Assembly: GCF_042743185.1 (NCBI RefSeq)
Contig: NZ_JBHYMS010000009.1
Coordinates: forward strand, 62,001-126,000
Source: Inquilinus sp042743185
GTDB taxonomy: Bacteria; Pseudomonadota; Alphaproteobacteria; DSM-16000; Inquilinaceae
Direction of reading: 5' to 3'
Length of the DNA stretch: 64,000 bases
The position numbers and the translations under genes were made by a program. The notes under the pieces are model-generated. The model saw only the letters and a list, made by a program, of their open reading frames with translations. It had not been told where the DNA came from and searched no databases. Positions 1-8,303 of this stretch are shown piece by piece (positions within the stretch are counted from its first letter, which is position 1; each line of letters begins with the position of its first letter).

Positions 1-1236
1 CTGCGCCGCGGCTTGCAGATCGGTCCAGTCCAGCCCCTCCAGCGTCGGGTCCCAGATCTCGGTCGGGCCCAGCCCGGGCAGCGCCCGCGCCCAGCCGGTG
101 GCGGCATGACTGCCGAGGCTGACCAGCACGGCGACGGTGGCGATGCCCGAGGCCTTGAGCCAGATCCGGGCGGCCCGGCTGCCGGCGTCGAGCCACCGCG
201 CCGTGGCGGCGCCGAGCAGCGGGAACAGCAGCAGGTAGCCCGGCGCCTGCCAGTGGAAATGAGCGCCGACCTTGGCCCAGGAGGCGACCGCGGTGAACAG
301 CAGGATCGGGATGATGGCGAGGCTGACCAGGAACCAGCCGCGCAGATCCTTCGGACCGCGGAACAGGCCGGCGACGAAGACCCAGATCATCGGCAGCCAG
401 ATCCAGGGCAGGAGCCAGATCGCCTGGCCGCCGATGTTCTGGCCCAGCCAGTCGAGCCGGATCCGACCGCCGGAGCTGCGGCCGCTCTGGAACAGGAAAG
501 AGACCCACTGGTTCTCGGCGTTCCAGATCAGCACCGGCGAGAAGATGGCGAAGGCGACCACCACCGCGATCCAGGGCGCCGGATGGGCCAGCCAGCGCCG
601 CCGGCCCGGCGTGGTCAGCAGGAACAGCAGCAGCCCGGCCATGATCAGCACGGCGTGGTATTTCGACAGCAGCGCCAGGCCGAAGCAGACCCCGGCGGCG
701 AGCCACCAGCCCCAGGCGGCGCGGGGCGATACCGTCTCCGGCTCCGGCACCACCACCCGGGCGACGCACCAGGCCGCGGCCAGCAGGAACAGGAACAGCG
801 GCCCGTCCGGCTGCACCCAGCTGCCGACGCTGAGGAAGAACACGGCCGAGAGGTTCAAGAGCAGCGCCGCCCAGACCCCAGCCCAGGCGCCGAACAGATA
901 GGCGCCCAGCCGGTACATCAGCCAGGTCGAGACGCCGAACATCAGCACATAGGGCAGGCGCAGCCACAGCTCGGCGTCGCCGAGCCCGATCATGGCGTGG
1001 GTGAGCCACAGGAACAGCGGCGGCTGGTCGAAGTAGCTGAGCGCCCAGAAGCGGGCGGTGGCGACGTAGTAGGATTCGCCGTTGCCGTAGCCGAGCGCCC
1101 AGGACAGGGCGAGCCGCAGCAGCCCGCCCAGCAGGATCAGCCAGAACATCGCCCCCTGGGGGGTGCCGAGCCGCAGCCAGCCGGCGGATCCCGTGGATCC
1201 GGGCCGGGCGGGCGCGGCGGAAAGAGCGTCGGTCAT
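1..1236 (-). CDS. Family 39 glycosyltransferase (ArnT/PMT-like), 3' end cut by window
   Basis: Integral membrane glycosyltransferase that would transfer a sugar from a polyprenyl-phosphate donor to a lipid or protein on the periplasmic side. The reading frame is open from an ATG at 1236 to the window edge (412 codons, no stop). The N-terminal part has the family hallmarks: an acidic first-loop motif (GNGESYY) and YFDQPPLFLW about 30 residues later, as in GT39/PMT_2 proteins such as ArnT. About eight hydrophobic segments follow. The acceptor cannot be told from sequence; no lipid A or O-antigen genes are adjacent. It lies downstream of ispE on the same strand with a 138-bp gap. Confidence 0.85.
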   Translation of the reverse strand, partial: MTDALSAAPARPGSTGSAGWLRLGTPQGAMFWLILLGGLLRLALSWALGYGNGESYYVATARFWALSYFDQPPLFLWLTHAMIGLGDAELWLRLPYVLMFGVSTWLMYRLGAYLFGAWAGVWAALLLNLSAVFFLSVGSWVQPDGPLFLFLLAAAWCVARVVVPEPETVSPRAAWGWWLAAGVCFGLALLSKYHAVLIMAGLLLFLLTTPGRRRWLAHPAPWIAVVVAFAIFSPVLIWNAENQWVSFLFQSGRSSGGRIRLDWLGQNIGGQAIWLLPWIWLPMIWVFVAGLFRGPKDLRGWFLVSLAIIPILLFTAVASWAKVGAHFHWQAPGYLLLFPLLGAATARWLDAGSRAARIWLKASGIATVAVLVSLGSHAATGWARALPGLGPTEIWDPTLEGLDWTDLQAAAQ

Positions 1237-1374
1237 CCGCATTCCCGGCAGCCGCCGCCAATGGCGGGCTGCGTCCTATCGATCTCGCGGATCGGTCGAT
1301 CCCGCGCGACCGCGCTTCATACCAGCACGGGCCCCGCCCGGCCAGCGCCGATCATTCCGGCCGCCTGCGACCGG

Positions 1375-2232
1375 TTACAGCAGCGCCGCGGCCGCCGACC
1401 ACCAGCCGCGGCCGGCCAATACCGTCTCGGCGGCCTTCGCTGCGGCGGGGCTGTCGAACAGGCCGAAGCAGGTGGCGCCGCTGCCCGACATCCGGGCCAG
1501 GCGGCAGCCCGGCTGCGCCGCCAGCGCCGCCAGCACCTCGCCGATCACGGGCGCCAAGGACATGGCCGGCGCCGCCAGGTCGTTGCCGCGCCCGGCCAGC
1601 AGCGCGCAGAGCCGATCCAGATTCGGCCGTGTCTCGGCGAAGCGGGCCTCGGCCGAGAAGCCGCCGCGCCGGGCCCGGAACACGTCGGGCGTCGACAGCG
1701 GCACGCCGGGATTGACCAAGAGGATCGGCACGCTGGCCAGGTCCGGCCCCGGCTCCAGCCGCTCGCCGACGCCGCCGAGCCAGGCGGTGCGGCCGGCGAG
1801 GCAGACCGGGACGTCGGCGCCGAGCCCGGCCGCGACCTCGAGCAGGCGCGAGTCACCCGGCGCGAGGTCCCAGAGCACGGCGAGGCCGCGCAGCACCGCC
1901 GCGGCGTCGGCCGAGCCGCCGCCGATCCCGGCCGCCACCGGCAGCCGCTTGTCCAGGGTGACGGCGATGCCGTCCGGCCGCCCGGCCGCGGCCGCCAGGC
2001 GCCGCACCGCGCGCAGCGCCAGATTGTCGTCGCCCGGCGGGATGGCGCCGGCGAAGGGACCGGTGACGGCCAGGCGCGGCGCTTCCGCCGGCTCCAGCGT
2101 CAGCCGGTCGCCGACATCGGCGAACACCACCAGGCTGTCGAGCAGGTGGTAGCCGTCCGCGCGCTTGCCGACGACATGGAGGTAGAGATTGACCTTGGCC
2201 GGCGCGATGCCGGACCAGACGTCCCGCGCCAC
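1375..2232 (-). CDS. ispE: 4-diphosphocytidyl-2-C-methyl-D-erythritol kinase
   Basis: GHMP-family kinase that phosphorylates the 2-hydroxyl of CDP-methylerythritol in the non-mevalonate (MEP) isoprenoid pathway; cytosolic. The N-terminus carries the IspE signature APAKVNLYLHV followed by RADGYH, and the glycine-rich ATP loop GIGGGSADAAA is present. I chose the GTG at 2232 (285 aa, normal for IspE). A longer in-frame ATG at 2385 would add about 51 residues that overlap the upstream gene and do not look like IspE. The GTG sits 2 nt after the stop of the TPR gene, so the two are probably co-transcribed and translationally coupled. Confidence 0.93.
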   Translation of the reverse strand: MARDVWSGIAPAKVNLYLHVVGKRADGYHLLDSLVVFADVGDRLTLEPAEAPRLAVTGPFAGAIPPGDDNLALRAVRRLAAAAGRPDGIAVTLDKRLPVAAGIGGGSADAAAVLRGLAVLWDLAPGDSRLLEVAAGLGADVPVCLAGRTAWLGGVGERLEPGPDLASVPILLVNPGVPLSTPDVFRARRGGFSAEARFAETRPNLDRLCALLAGRGNDLAAPAMSLAPVIGEVLAALAAQPGCRLARMSGSGATCFGLFDSPAAAKAAETVLAGRGWWSAAAALL

Positions 2233-2234
2233 GA

Positions 2235-3941
2235 TCAGTTCGACTTGACCGGGGCCGAGGCTTCCTGGGCGGGCAGGCCGTTGGCCAGCTTGGCCTCGAT
2301 CTTGTCCTTCGGCGGGTCGCCCTCGGTGGTGCGCAGCGCCGCCTCCCACTGGTAGCGCGCCTCCAGCTTGCGGCCGACCCGCCAATAGGCGTCGCCGAGA
2401 TGGTCGTTGATGGTCGGGTCCTCGGGCTTCAGCGAGATCGCCTTCTCCAGCGTCTCCACCGCCTTGTCCATCTGGTTGGTGCGGTAATAGACCCAGCCCA
2501 GGCTGTCGATGATGTAGCCGTCGTTCGGCGACAGGTCGACGGCCTTGCGGATCAGATCCTCCGCCTCCTTCAGGGCCTTGCCGCGGTCGAGCAGCGAATA
2601 GCCGAGATAGTTCAAGAGGTTGGCGTGCTCCGGGTTCAGCCCGATGGCACGGCGCAGATCCTGCTCCGCCCGGTCGAAGCGGCCGGCGCGCTCGAGCGCG
2701 ATGCCGCGGCGGTAGAGGAAGGTCCAGTCCACCTCCTCCAGCCGCTTCTGCCGGCGCGCCGCGTCGTCATAGGCGACAACGGCGGAGGCGAAGTCCTGCT
2801 TCGCACGGTACAGGTCGGCGAGGCGGAGATAGCCGGCCGGGCTGTCCGGCCGTTCCGACACCAGGTCGGAGGCGAGCGCGATGCCCTGGTCGAACTCCTC
2901 CAGCCCCTCATAGGCCAGGGTCTCGCGCAGCCGCGCCATCCAGCCGGCCGGGGTGCCGTCCGGCAGCGAGTCATAGGCGGCGATCGCGTTCCGGTACTGG
3001 TCTTGCCCGGCCAGGATGTCGCCCAGCAGCATCTGCGCCACCGGGAAGTCGGGCCGCAGATACAGCGCCAGACGGGTGTAGATCAGCGCTGTGTCGCCGC
3101 CTTCGGCGTCGCGGTCCTGGCTGACGGCGCTGGCGATGTAGAACAGGGCCTCGGCCAGCCCCTCGGCCGGGCTGCCGATGATCGGCTGCGGCCGGTCGCC
3201 CTTGTCCAGGCGCTGGATCGCCGGCTCGAGCAGCAGGTTGTCGCCGTTCTGGTCGGCGAAGGCGCTGTAGAGCTGGCGCGCCTTGTCGCGCTGGCCCTGG
3301 CGTTGATAGACGCCGGCCAGGCCTTCGACCAGCCGCACCGTGCCGCCCATCTCGCCCAGCGCCTCATAGGCCGCCCGGGCGCCATCGAGGTCGCCGAGAG
3401 TGTCGAGCAGCAGCGCCTTCTGGATCGAGGCCAGCGCGTCCGGCCGCGGCTGCTTCAGGAGCGGGTCGAGGCTGGACAGCGCCGCCTTGCCGTCGCCGGC
3501 GCCGACCCGGAGCCAGGCGGCGATGATCGGGGTGACCGACCGGGCGGTGCCCGCCGTCTCCATCGCCTTGAGCCGCGCCAGGGCGTCGCGCCACTTGCCG
3601 GCCTTGGCGTCGTGCAGGATCAGGGTGATGCGGACCAGCTGGTCGGCGGTGTCCGCCGTGTCCAGGCGCTGGGCCAGCTTGGCGGCGCCTTCGACATCGC
3701 CGCCGGCCAGGGTCAGGGTGAAGCTGCGCCGCAGCAGCGCCAGGTTGTCCGGGTCGGTCGCCAGCACCTGGCTGAAGAACCGGCCGGCGGAGGAGAGGTC
3801 GCGCGCGGCCAGCGCATGGGCGCCGGCGAGATAGGCGCCCGAGACGGTGCGCGGATCGGTGGCGGCCTCGGCGGCCGGCGGCCGCAGCACCGCCGTCGCC
3901 GCGACGCAGGAGGCCAGAAGGGTCGTCCGCCAGACGGTCAT
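2235..3941 (-). CDS. Secreted tetratricopeptide-repeat protein
   Basis: A 568-aa protein beginning with a cleavable signal peptide (hydrophobic LLASCVAATAVL, then AAEAA), so the start is taken at the ATG at 3941 rather than the upstream in-frame ATG at 4028. The rest is a chain of helical TPR repeats. The clearest are in the C-terminal third, with typical motifs such as LNPEHANLLNYLGYSLLD and SPNDGYIIDSLGWVYY. Proteins of this build are periplasmic or outer-membrane-associated scaffolds. Homologues are commonly found beside ispE in Rhodospirillales (from memory). No enzymatic domain is seen and the partner is unknown. A sequence of about 170 nt separates it from the divergent fabA. Confidence 0.85.
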   Translation of the reverse strand: MTVWRTTLLASCVAATAVLRPPAAEAATDPRTVSGAYLAGAHALAARDLSSAGRFFSQVLATDPDNLALLRRSFTLTLAGGDVEGAAKLAQRLDTADTADQLVRITLILHDAKAGKWRDALARLKAMETAGTARSVTPIIAAWLRVGAGDGKAALSSLDPLLKQPRPDALASIQKALLLDTLGDLDGARAAYEALGEMGGTVRLVEGLAGVYQRQGQRDKARQLYSAFADQNGDNLLLEPAIQRLDKGDRPQPIIGSPAEGLAEALFYIASAVSQDRDAEGGDTALIYTRLALYLRPDFPVAQMLLGDILAGQDQYRNAIAAYDSLPDGTPAGWMARLRETLAYEGLEEFDQGIALASDLVSERPDSPAGYLRLADLYRAKQDFASAVVAYDDAARRQKRLEEVDWTFLYRRGIALERAGRFDRAEQDLRRAIGLNPEHANLLNYLGYSLLDRGKALKEAEDLIRKAVDLSPNDGYIIDSLGWVYYRTNQMDKAVETLEKAISLKPEDPTINDHLGDAYWRVGRKLEARYQWEAALRTTEGDPPKDKIEAKLANGLPAQEASAPVKSN

Positions 3942-4113
3942 GCGCGGGTCCAGTTTGCCGTGATCCCCCGAAGCTAGGGTGCCGGGCGGCCGCAGGCAAT
4001 GCCCGTTCGCCGCGACCATAGCCCGCATCTACGTCGAAGAGCCGTCGCCACGGCCCGACTCGCGGCTTGTGCCCACCCGAAAAAACGCTACAGTCGCGCG
4101 CGTCGGTGAGACC

Positions 4114-4650
4114 ATGGAAGGCGCCAACGCGGCCGTGACCGGTAAATCGAGCTACACCTACGAAGACCTGCTGTCCTGCGCGCATGGCGAGCTGTTCGGC
4201 CCTGGCAATGCCAAGCTGCCGCTGCCGCCCATGCTGATGATGGACCGGATCACCACCATCAACGACGACGGCGGCGCCCATGGCAAGGGCGAGGCCGTGG
4301 CCGAGTTCGACATCCGCCCGGACCTGTGGTTCTTCGCCTGTCATTTCGAGAACGACCCGGTGATGCCGGGCTGCCTCGGCCTCGACGCGCTGTGGCAGCT
4401 GCTCGGCTTCTATCTCGGCTGGACCGGCGCACCGGGCAAAGGCCGGGCGCTGTCGACCGGCGAGGTGAAGTTCACCGGCCAGGTGCTGCCCGACGCCAAG
4501 CTCGTCACCTACCGCCTGGACCTGAAGCGGGTGATCAACCGCAAGCTGGTGCTGGGCATCGCCGACGGCAACGTCGCCGTCGACGGCAAGATCATCTTCG
4601 AGGCCAAGGATCTGAGGGTCGGCCTGTTCACGTCGACCGAAGCGTTCTGA
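4114..4650 (+). CDS. fabA: 3-hydroxydecanoyl-ACP dehydratase/isomerase
   Basis: Hot-dog-fold enzyme that dehydrates 3-hydroxydecanoyl-ACP and isomerises trans-2- to cis-3-decenoyl-ACP, the committed step of anaerobic unsaturated fatty acid synthesis. The sequence shows the FabA core PPMLMMDRI, the catalytic His in FACHFENDPVMPGCLGLDA and the catalytic Asp in the same stretch. The ATG at 4114 gives 178 aa, close to the usual 171. A GTG further upstream at 3979 is in frame but adds unrelated residues. It is the first gene of a fabA-fabB-fabI operon, 19 nt ahead of fabB. Confidence 0.96.
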   Translation: MEGANAAVTGKSSYTYEDLLSCAHGELFGPGNAKLPLPPMLMMDRITTINDDGGAHGKGEAVAEFDIRPDLWFFACHFENDPVMPGCLGLDALWQLLGFYLGWTGAPGKGRALSTGEVKFTGQVLPDAKLVTYRLDLKRVINRKLVLGIADGNVAVDGKIIFEAKDLRVGLFTSTEAF

Positions 4651-4669
4651 CGAACCGCGGAGAACCACC

Positions 4670-5887
4670 ATGCGTCGCGTCGTCGTCACCGGGCTCGGCA
4701 TCGTCTCGAGCATCGGCAACAACCAGGACGAGGTCACCGCCAGCCTGCGCGAGGGCCGTTCGGGCATCGTCGCGGCCCCAGAGTACAAGGAGCTGGGCTT
4801 CCGCTGCCACGTCCACGGCACGGTGAAGCTGGACCCGGCCGACCATGTCGACCGGCGCATCCTGCGCTTCATGGGACCGGGCGCCGCCTACAACCACATC
4901 GCCATGGCCCAGGCCATCGCCGATGCCGGGCTGGAGGAGAGCGACGTCTCGAACGAGCGCACCGGGCTGATCATGGGGTCCGGCGGGCCGTCGACCTCGA
5001 ACCAGGTCGACGCCGCGGACATCACCCGCGACAAGGGGCCGAAGCGCATCGGCCCCTACATGGTGCCGCGCTGCATGTCGTCGACCAATTCGGCGACGCT
5101 GGCGACGCCCTTCAAGATCAAGGGCGTCAACTACTCGATCTCCTCCGCCTGCTCGACCTCGGCGCATTGCATCGGCAACGGCGCCGAGCTGATCCAGTGG
5201 GGCAAGCAGGACATCGTCTTCGCCGGCGGCGGCGAGGAGCTGCACTGGACCCTGTCGGTGCTGTTCGACAGCATGGGCGCCTTCTCCTCGCGCTTCAACG
5301 ACACGCCGGAGCGCGCCAGCCGCGCCTATGACCGCGACCGCGACGGCTTCGTCATCGCCGGCGGCGGCGGCACCGTGGTGCTGGAGGAGCTGGAGCACGC
5401 CAAGGCGCGCGGCGCCAGGATCTATGGCGAGCTGGTCGGCTACGGCGCCACTTCGGACGGCTACGACATGGTCGCGCCGTCGGGCGAGGGCGCGGTGCGC
5501 TGCATGCGCCAGGCGCTGGCCACGGTCGACGGGCCGGTCGACTACATCAACGCCCACGGCACCTCGACCCCGGTCGGCGACGTCACCGAGCTGGGCGCGA
5601 TCCGCGAGGTGTTCGGCGACCGCGCCCCCAGGATCAACTCGACCAAGTCGCTGTCCGGCCATTCGCTGGGCGCGGCCGGGGTGCACGAGGCGATCTATTC
5701 CCTGCTGATGCTGAAGCACGATTTCATCGCCGCCAGCGCCAACATCGAGAACCTCGACCCCGCGGCCGAGGGCTTCCCGATCGTGCGCGAGCGGATCGAC
5801 AACGCCGGGCTGAACTGCGTGCTCTCCAACAGCTTCGGCTTCGGCGGCACCAACGCGACGCTCGTCTTCAAGCGGTACGCTGCATGA
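4670..5887 (+). CDS. fabB: 3-oxoacyl-ACP synthase I (KAS I)
   Basis: Condensing enzyme that elongates cis-3-decenoyl-ACP and other acyl-ACPs with malonyl-ACP. It is 405 aa, the usual length for FabB. The thiolase-fold triad is present: Cys in SSACSTSAHC, His in NAHGTSTPVGD, and His in KSLSGHSLGAAG. The neighbours FabA and FabI supply the isomerase and the final reduction, so the three form a complete unsaturated-fatty-acid branch. The stop codon overlaps the fabI start by four bases (ATGA), which implies translational coupling. Confidence 0.96.
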   Translation: MRRVVVTGLGIVSSIGNNQDEVTASLREGRSGIVAAPEYKELGFRCHVHGTVKLDPADHVDRRILRFMGPGAAYNHIAMAQAIADAGLEESDVSNERTGLIMGSGGPSTSNQVDAADITRDKGPKRIGPYMVPRCMSSTNSATLATPFKIKGVNYSISSACSTSAHCIGNGAELIQWGKQDIVFAGGGEELHWTLSVLFDSMGAFSSRFNDTPERASRAYDRDRDGFVIAGGGGTVVLEELEHAKARGARIYGELVGYGATSDGYDMVAPSGEGAVRCMRQALATVDGPVDYINAHGTSTPVGDVTELGAIREVFGDRAPRINSTKSLSGHSLGAAGVHEAIYSLLMLKHDFIAASANIENLDPAAEGFPIVRERIDNAGLNCVLSNSFGFGGTNATLVFKRYAA

Positions 5888-6717
5888 CCTCCTCTACGAC
5901 CGAACGCCGCGGCACCGGCCTGATGGCCGGCAAGCGCGGCCTGATCATGGGCGTCGCCAACAACCACTCGATCGCCTGGGGCATCGCCTCGGTGCTGGCG
6001 CGCGAGGGGGCGGAGCTGGCCTTCACCTACCAGGGCGACGCCTTCCGCAAGCGGGTCGAGCCGCTGATCCAGTCGATCGGCGCCAGCTTCCTGGCCCCCT
6101 GCGACGTCGAGGACGAGGACACGATCAGCGCGCTGTTCGAGCGGCTGGCCGCGGAATGGGGGTCGATCGACTTCCTGGTCCACGCCATCGCCTATTCCGA
6201 CAAGGAAGAGCTGAAAGGCCGCTACCTCGACACCACGGCCGACAACTTCAGCCGCACCATGCGGATCAGCTGCTACAGCTTCACCGCGCTGGCCAAGCAG
6301 GCGGCGGCGATCATGCCGAACGGCGGCAGCCTGCTGACGCTGACCTATCTCGGCGCCGAACGGGTGATGCCGAACTACAACGTCATGGGCGTGGCCAAGG
6401 CGGCGCTGGAGGCCAGCGTGCGCTACCTGGCGGCGGATCTGGGCCCGCAGGGGGTCCGGGTCAACGCGATCTCGGCCGGCCCGATGCGCACCCTGGCCGG
6501 CAGCGCCATCGGCGATGCGCGCTACGTGTTCCGCTTCAACCAGCAGAACAGCCCGCTGCGCAAGAACGTCACCCTGGACGAGGTCGGCGGCGCCGCCCTC
6601 TACCTGCTGGGGCCGCTGTCGACCGGCGTCACCGGCGAGGTGCACCATGTCGACGCCGGCTACCACGCCATCGGCATGCCGGCGGCGCCGCGCAACAGCG
6701 AGGCCGGCGAGGTGTAG
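5884..6717 (+). CDS. fabI: Enoyl-ACP reductase (NADH)
   Basis: Short-chain-dehydrogenase-like enzyme that reduces trans-2-enoyl-ACP in the last step of each elongation cycle. It has the FabI nucleotide-binding pattern GLIMGVANNHSIAWGIA and the Tyr-x6-Lys catalytic pair in NYNVMGVAKAAL. At 277 aa it is typical. The called start overlaps the fabB stop (ATGA). A second ATG at 5923 (MAGKRGL) would also give a normal FabI N-terminus, so the first 13 residues are uncertain. Confidence 0.95.
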   Translation: MTSSTTERRGTGLMAGKRGLIMGVANNHSIAWGIASVLAREGAELAFTYQGDAFRKRVEPLIQSIGASFLAPCDVEDEDTISALFERLAAEWGSIDFLVHAIAYSDKEELKGRYLDTTADNFSRTMRISCYSFTALAKQAAAIMPNGGSLLTLTYLGAERVMPNYNVMGVAKAALEASVRYLAADLGPQGVRVNAISAGPMRTLAGSAIGDARYVFRFNQQNSPLRKNVTLDEVGGAALYLLGPLSTGVTGEVHHVDAGYHAIGMPAAPRNSEAGEV

Positions 6718-6746
6718 TCGCCCACCCGCTCGCGGGAGGAGGAGCC

Positions 6747-7322
6747 ATGGCCAAGCAGTTCCCGGAGATCTCGCCGGCCCTGCGGGAGTTCATCCTGCGC
6801 CAGCGGGTGTTCTTCACCGCCTCCGCCGCCGCCGCCGGGCGGGTCAACGTCTCGCCCCGCGGCACCGCCATGCTGCGGGTGCTGGGGCCGAACGCGGTGG
6901 TCTATCTCGACCTGACCGGCAGCGGCAACGAGACCGCGGCGCATCTGCGCGCCGCCGGCCGGCTGACCCTGATGTTCTGCGCTTTCGAGGGCGCGCCGAT
7001 GATCCTGCGGCTGTACGGCGCCGGCCGGGTGCTGCGCCGCGGCGGCCCCGACTATGCCCGCCTGCTGGCGGCGGAATATGGCGGCGCGGAGCCGGTCGGC
7101 GCCCGGCAGATGATCTGGCTCGACATCGATCTGGTCCAGACCTCCTGCGGCTTCGGCGTGCCGCTGTTCGACCATGCCGGCGAACGGCCGACCCTGGCAC
7201 GCTGGGCCGAGGCGAAGGAGAAGCAGGAGGGGCTGGAGGCCTATCGCCGGCAGAAGAACACCCGCAGCATCGACGGGCTGCCGACCGGCCTGTTCGAGGA
7301 CGACCCGGTCCCGGCCGGGTGA
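6747..7322 (+). CDS. Pyridoxamine 5'-phosphate oxidase-like FMN-binding protein
   Basis: A 191-aa split-barrel protein of the PNPOx-like superfamily. The core NVSPRGTAMLRVLGPNAVVYLDLTGSGNE resembles FMN-binding proteins of unknown substrate rather than true PdxH, which it is too divergent to be. The start is the ATG at 6747, preceded by a strong GGAGGAGGAG site. It follows fabI by 29 nt on the same strand and may be read through from the fab operon. The function is open: a small-molecule reductase or F420/flavin-binding role are possibilities in this family. Confidence 0.8.
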   Translation: MAKQFPEISPALREFILRQRVFFTASAAAAGRVNVSPRGTAMLRVLGPNAVVYLDLTGSGNETAAHLRAAGRLTLMFCAFEGAPMILRLYGAGRVLRRGGPDYARLLAAEYGGAEPVGARQMIWLDIDLVQTSCGFGVPLFDHAGERPTLARWAEAKEKQEGLEAYRRQKNTRSIDGLPTGLFEDDPVPAG

Positions 7323-7407
7323 CGCCTGATTCAGCCATAGGCGCGCGGACGCGCGCAGGACCCCTCCGCCCTCCGGCGAAGGAGGGGAAGGCTGCGCAAC
7401 GAGGTTT

Positions 7408-7440
7408 CGTAGGTTGGGTTCGCGGCACGCGAACCCAACA
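7408..7440. repeat. TTGGGTT hairpin repeat, copy 1
   Basis: The sequence CGTAG is followed by a perfect 12-bp stem GTTGGGTTCGCG / CGCGAACCCAAC around a 3-nt loop GCA (arms 7413-7424 and 7428-7439). The same element occurs at 7469-7498 and 53073-53109. It resembles REP-type extragenic palindromes that are common in bacterial genomes. Confidence 0.85.
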
Positions 7441-7468
7441 GGATCGGGGGCCGCGGTAGCGGCGGGAT

Positions 7469-7498
7469 GTTGGGTTCGCCAACGCGAACCCAACCTAC
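7469..7498. repeat. TTGGGTT hairpin repeat, copy 2 (inverted)
   Basis: An 11-bp stem GTTGGGTTCGC / GCGAACCCAAC (7469-7479 and 7484-7494) followed by CTACG. It is the mirror orientation of copy 1, so the pair as a whole forms a larger inverted structure of the kind seen in paired REP elements. Confidence 0.85.
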
Positions 7499-7642
7499 GC
7501 TGTTACCCTGTGTCCGGGGCCTCCGACATCGGATCGGTCTGCGCCGTGTCCATGGAACATATCATAAACATTATCGCCAGTTAATGCAACTGCACATCGA
7601 GTTCGCTGGCTCCGATGCCGGCTCGAGGCTTGTTCGCGAAGG

Positions 7643-7760
7643 GTGAGAAAAAGGACCGGGGGCCGGTGGGGCTTCCACCGCATCCGCCGCTACGGCCTCT
7701 TGGCCAAGGGCTCCCGCGCGATCGATCTCGACCTCCTCCGGGCGCTGATCGCCGACCACG
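7643..7760 (+). pseudogene. IS91-family transposase remnant
   Basis: The plus-strand frame through 7667-7750 reads GFHRIRRYGLLA followed by helix-like residues. This matches the characteristic 'GFHRIRHYGLLA' stretch near the end of the Y2 transposase domain of IS91/ISCR-type elements (recognised from memory). Upstream catalytic sequence and the downstream cysteine-rich tail are missing, so it is a scrap and not a gene. Confidence 0.5.
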
Positions 7761-7943
7761 GCCGCATCGCCACCACGCCAACCCCTCAGGGCCCGGCGCG
7801 GACCGATATCCCCATAACCTCGTCTCAACTGGCCGGCACCGCTCGGGCTGACCGCGGCTTCCTCCCCTGAAGGGCTGCGGACGCCGCGCCGACCTCTCCA
7901 CAGCGGACATCCACCGGAGCCCCGGAGTTCTCATTCTGTTGCA

Positions 7944-8294
7944 CTACTGGTCCTGGCCGGCGACAGCCGTGTCGCGGCGACGTCCTGCGACCTCAGGATG
8001 GTCGAGCACGCTGACGTGCTTCCCGTCGGCGCCGCCGGGGGCGCCCCATCCGGTCACGGCAGGGCCGAAAAACTCCGCGTTGGCAGAGCGGAACGCCGCC
8101 TCCGCCGCCGGCAGCGCGTCATCGGCGAAGATCGCCTGCACCGGGCAGACCGACAGGCAGATGCCGCAGTCGATGCATTCCTCGGGGTGGATGTACATCA
8201 TCCGCCCGCCCTCATAGATGCTGTCGACCGGGCAGACCTTCTGGCAGGCACCATCCTTCACGTCGATGCAGGCCGAGGCGATGATATGGGTCAT
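7944..8294 (-). CDS. 7Fe ferredoxin with C-terminal extension
   Basis: A 116-aa electron carrier. Cysteines at 9, 17, 21, 40, 43, 46 and 50 match, with an offset of one, the ligand spacing of Azotobacter-type 7Fe ferredoxins: C-x7-C-x3-CP for a [3Fe-4S] cluster and C-x2-C-x2-C-x3-CP for a [4Fe-4S] cluster. The last 60 residues lack cysteines and are not conserved in a way I recognise. It is the last gene of the minus-strand catabolic operon, 9 nt after the enoyl-CoA hydratase gene. It is a plausible redox partner of the FAD oxidoreductase encoded three genes upstream; that pairing is inference. Confidence 0.9.
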   Translation of the reverse strand: MTHIIASACIDVKDGACQKVCPVDSIYEGGRMMYIHPEECIDCGICLSVCPVQAIFADDALPAAEAAFRSANAEFFGPAVTGWGAPGGADGKHVSVLDHPEVAGRRRDTAVAGQDQ

Positions 8295-8303
8295 TGCGCC
8301 CCC

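Larger units (their letters stand above)
7323..7943. other. 620-bp intergenic region with repeats and a transposase scrap
   Basis: No intact gene is seen here. It holds two copies of a TTGGGTT/AACCCAA hairpin repeat (about 7408-7440 and 7469-7498) and a GC-rich inverted repeat CCCCTCC/GGAGGGG near 7361-7387. It also contains a short fragment reading like the C-terminal part of an IS91-family transposase (about 7643-7760). The stretch 7540-7600 is more AT-rich than its surroundings. The region separates the plus-strand fab operon from the 3' end of the minus-strand catabolic operon, so it needs to hold only terminators. Confidence 0.6.

Noticed and set aside
13..2355. A 780-codon plus-strand open frame, and many similar long frames opposite real genes
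   Set aside because: It is the antisense shadow of the glycosyltransferase and ispE genes. In 70% GC DNA such frames are expected, and the protein is rich in Q, R, P and G with no family similarity.
7615..7870. Open frames in the 7.3-7.9 kb gap as real small genes
   Set aside because: No ribosome-binding site and no coherent protein. The only similarity is a short stretch like an IS91 transposase, in one frame.
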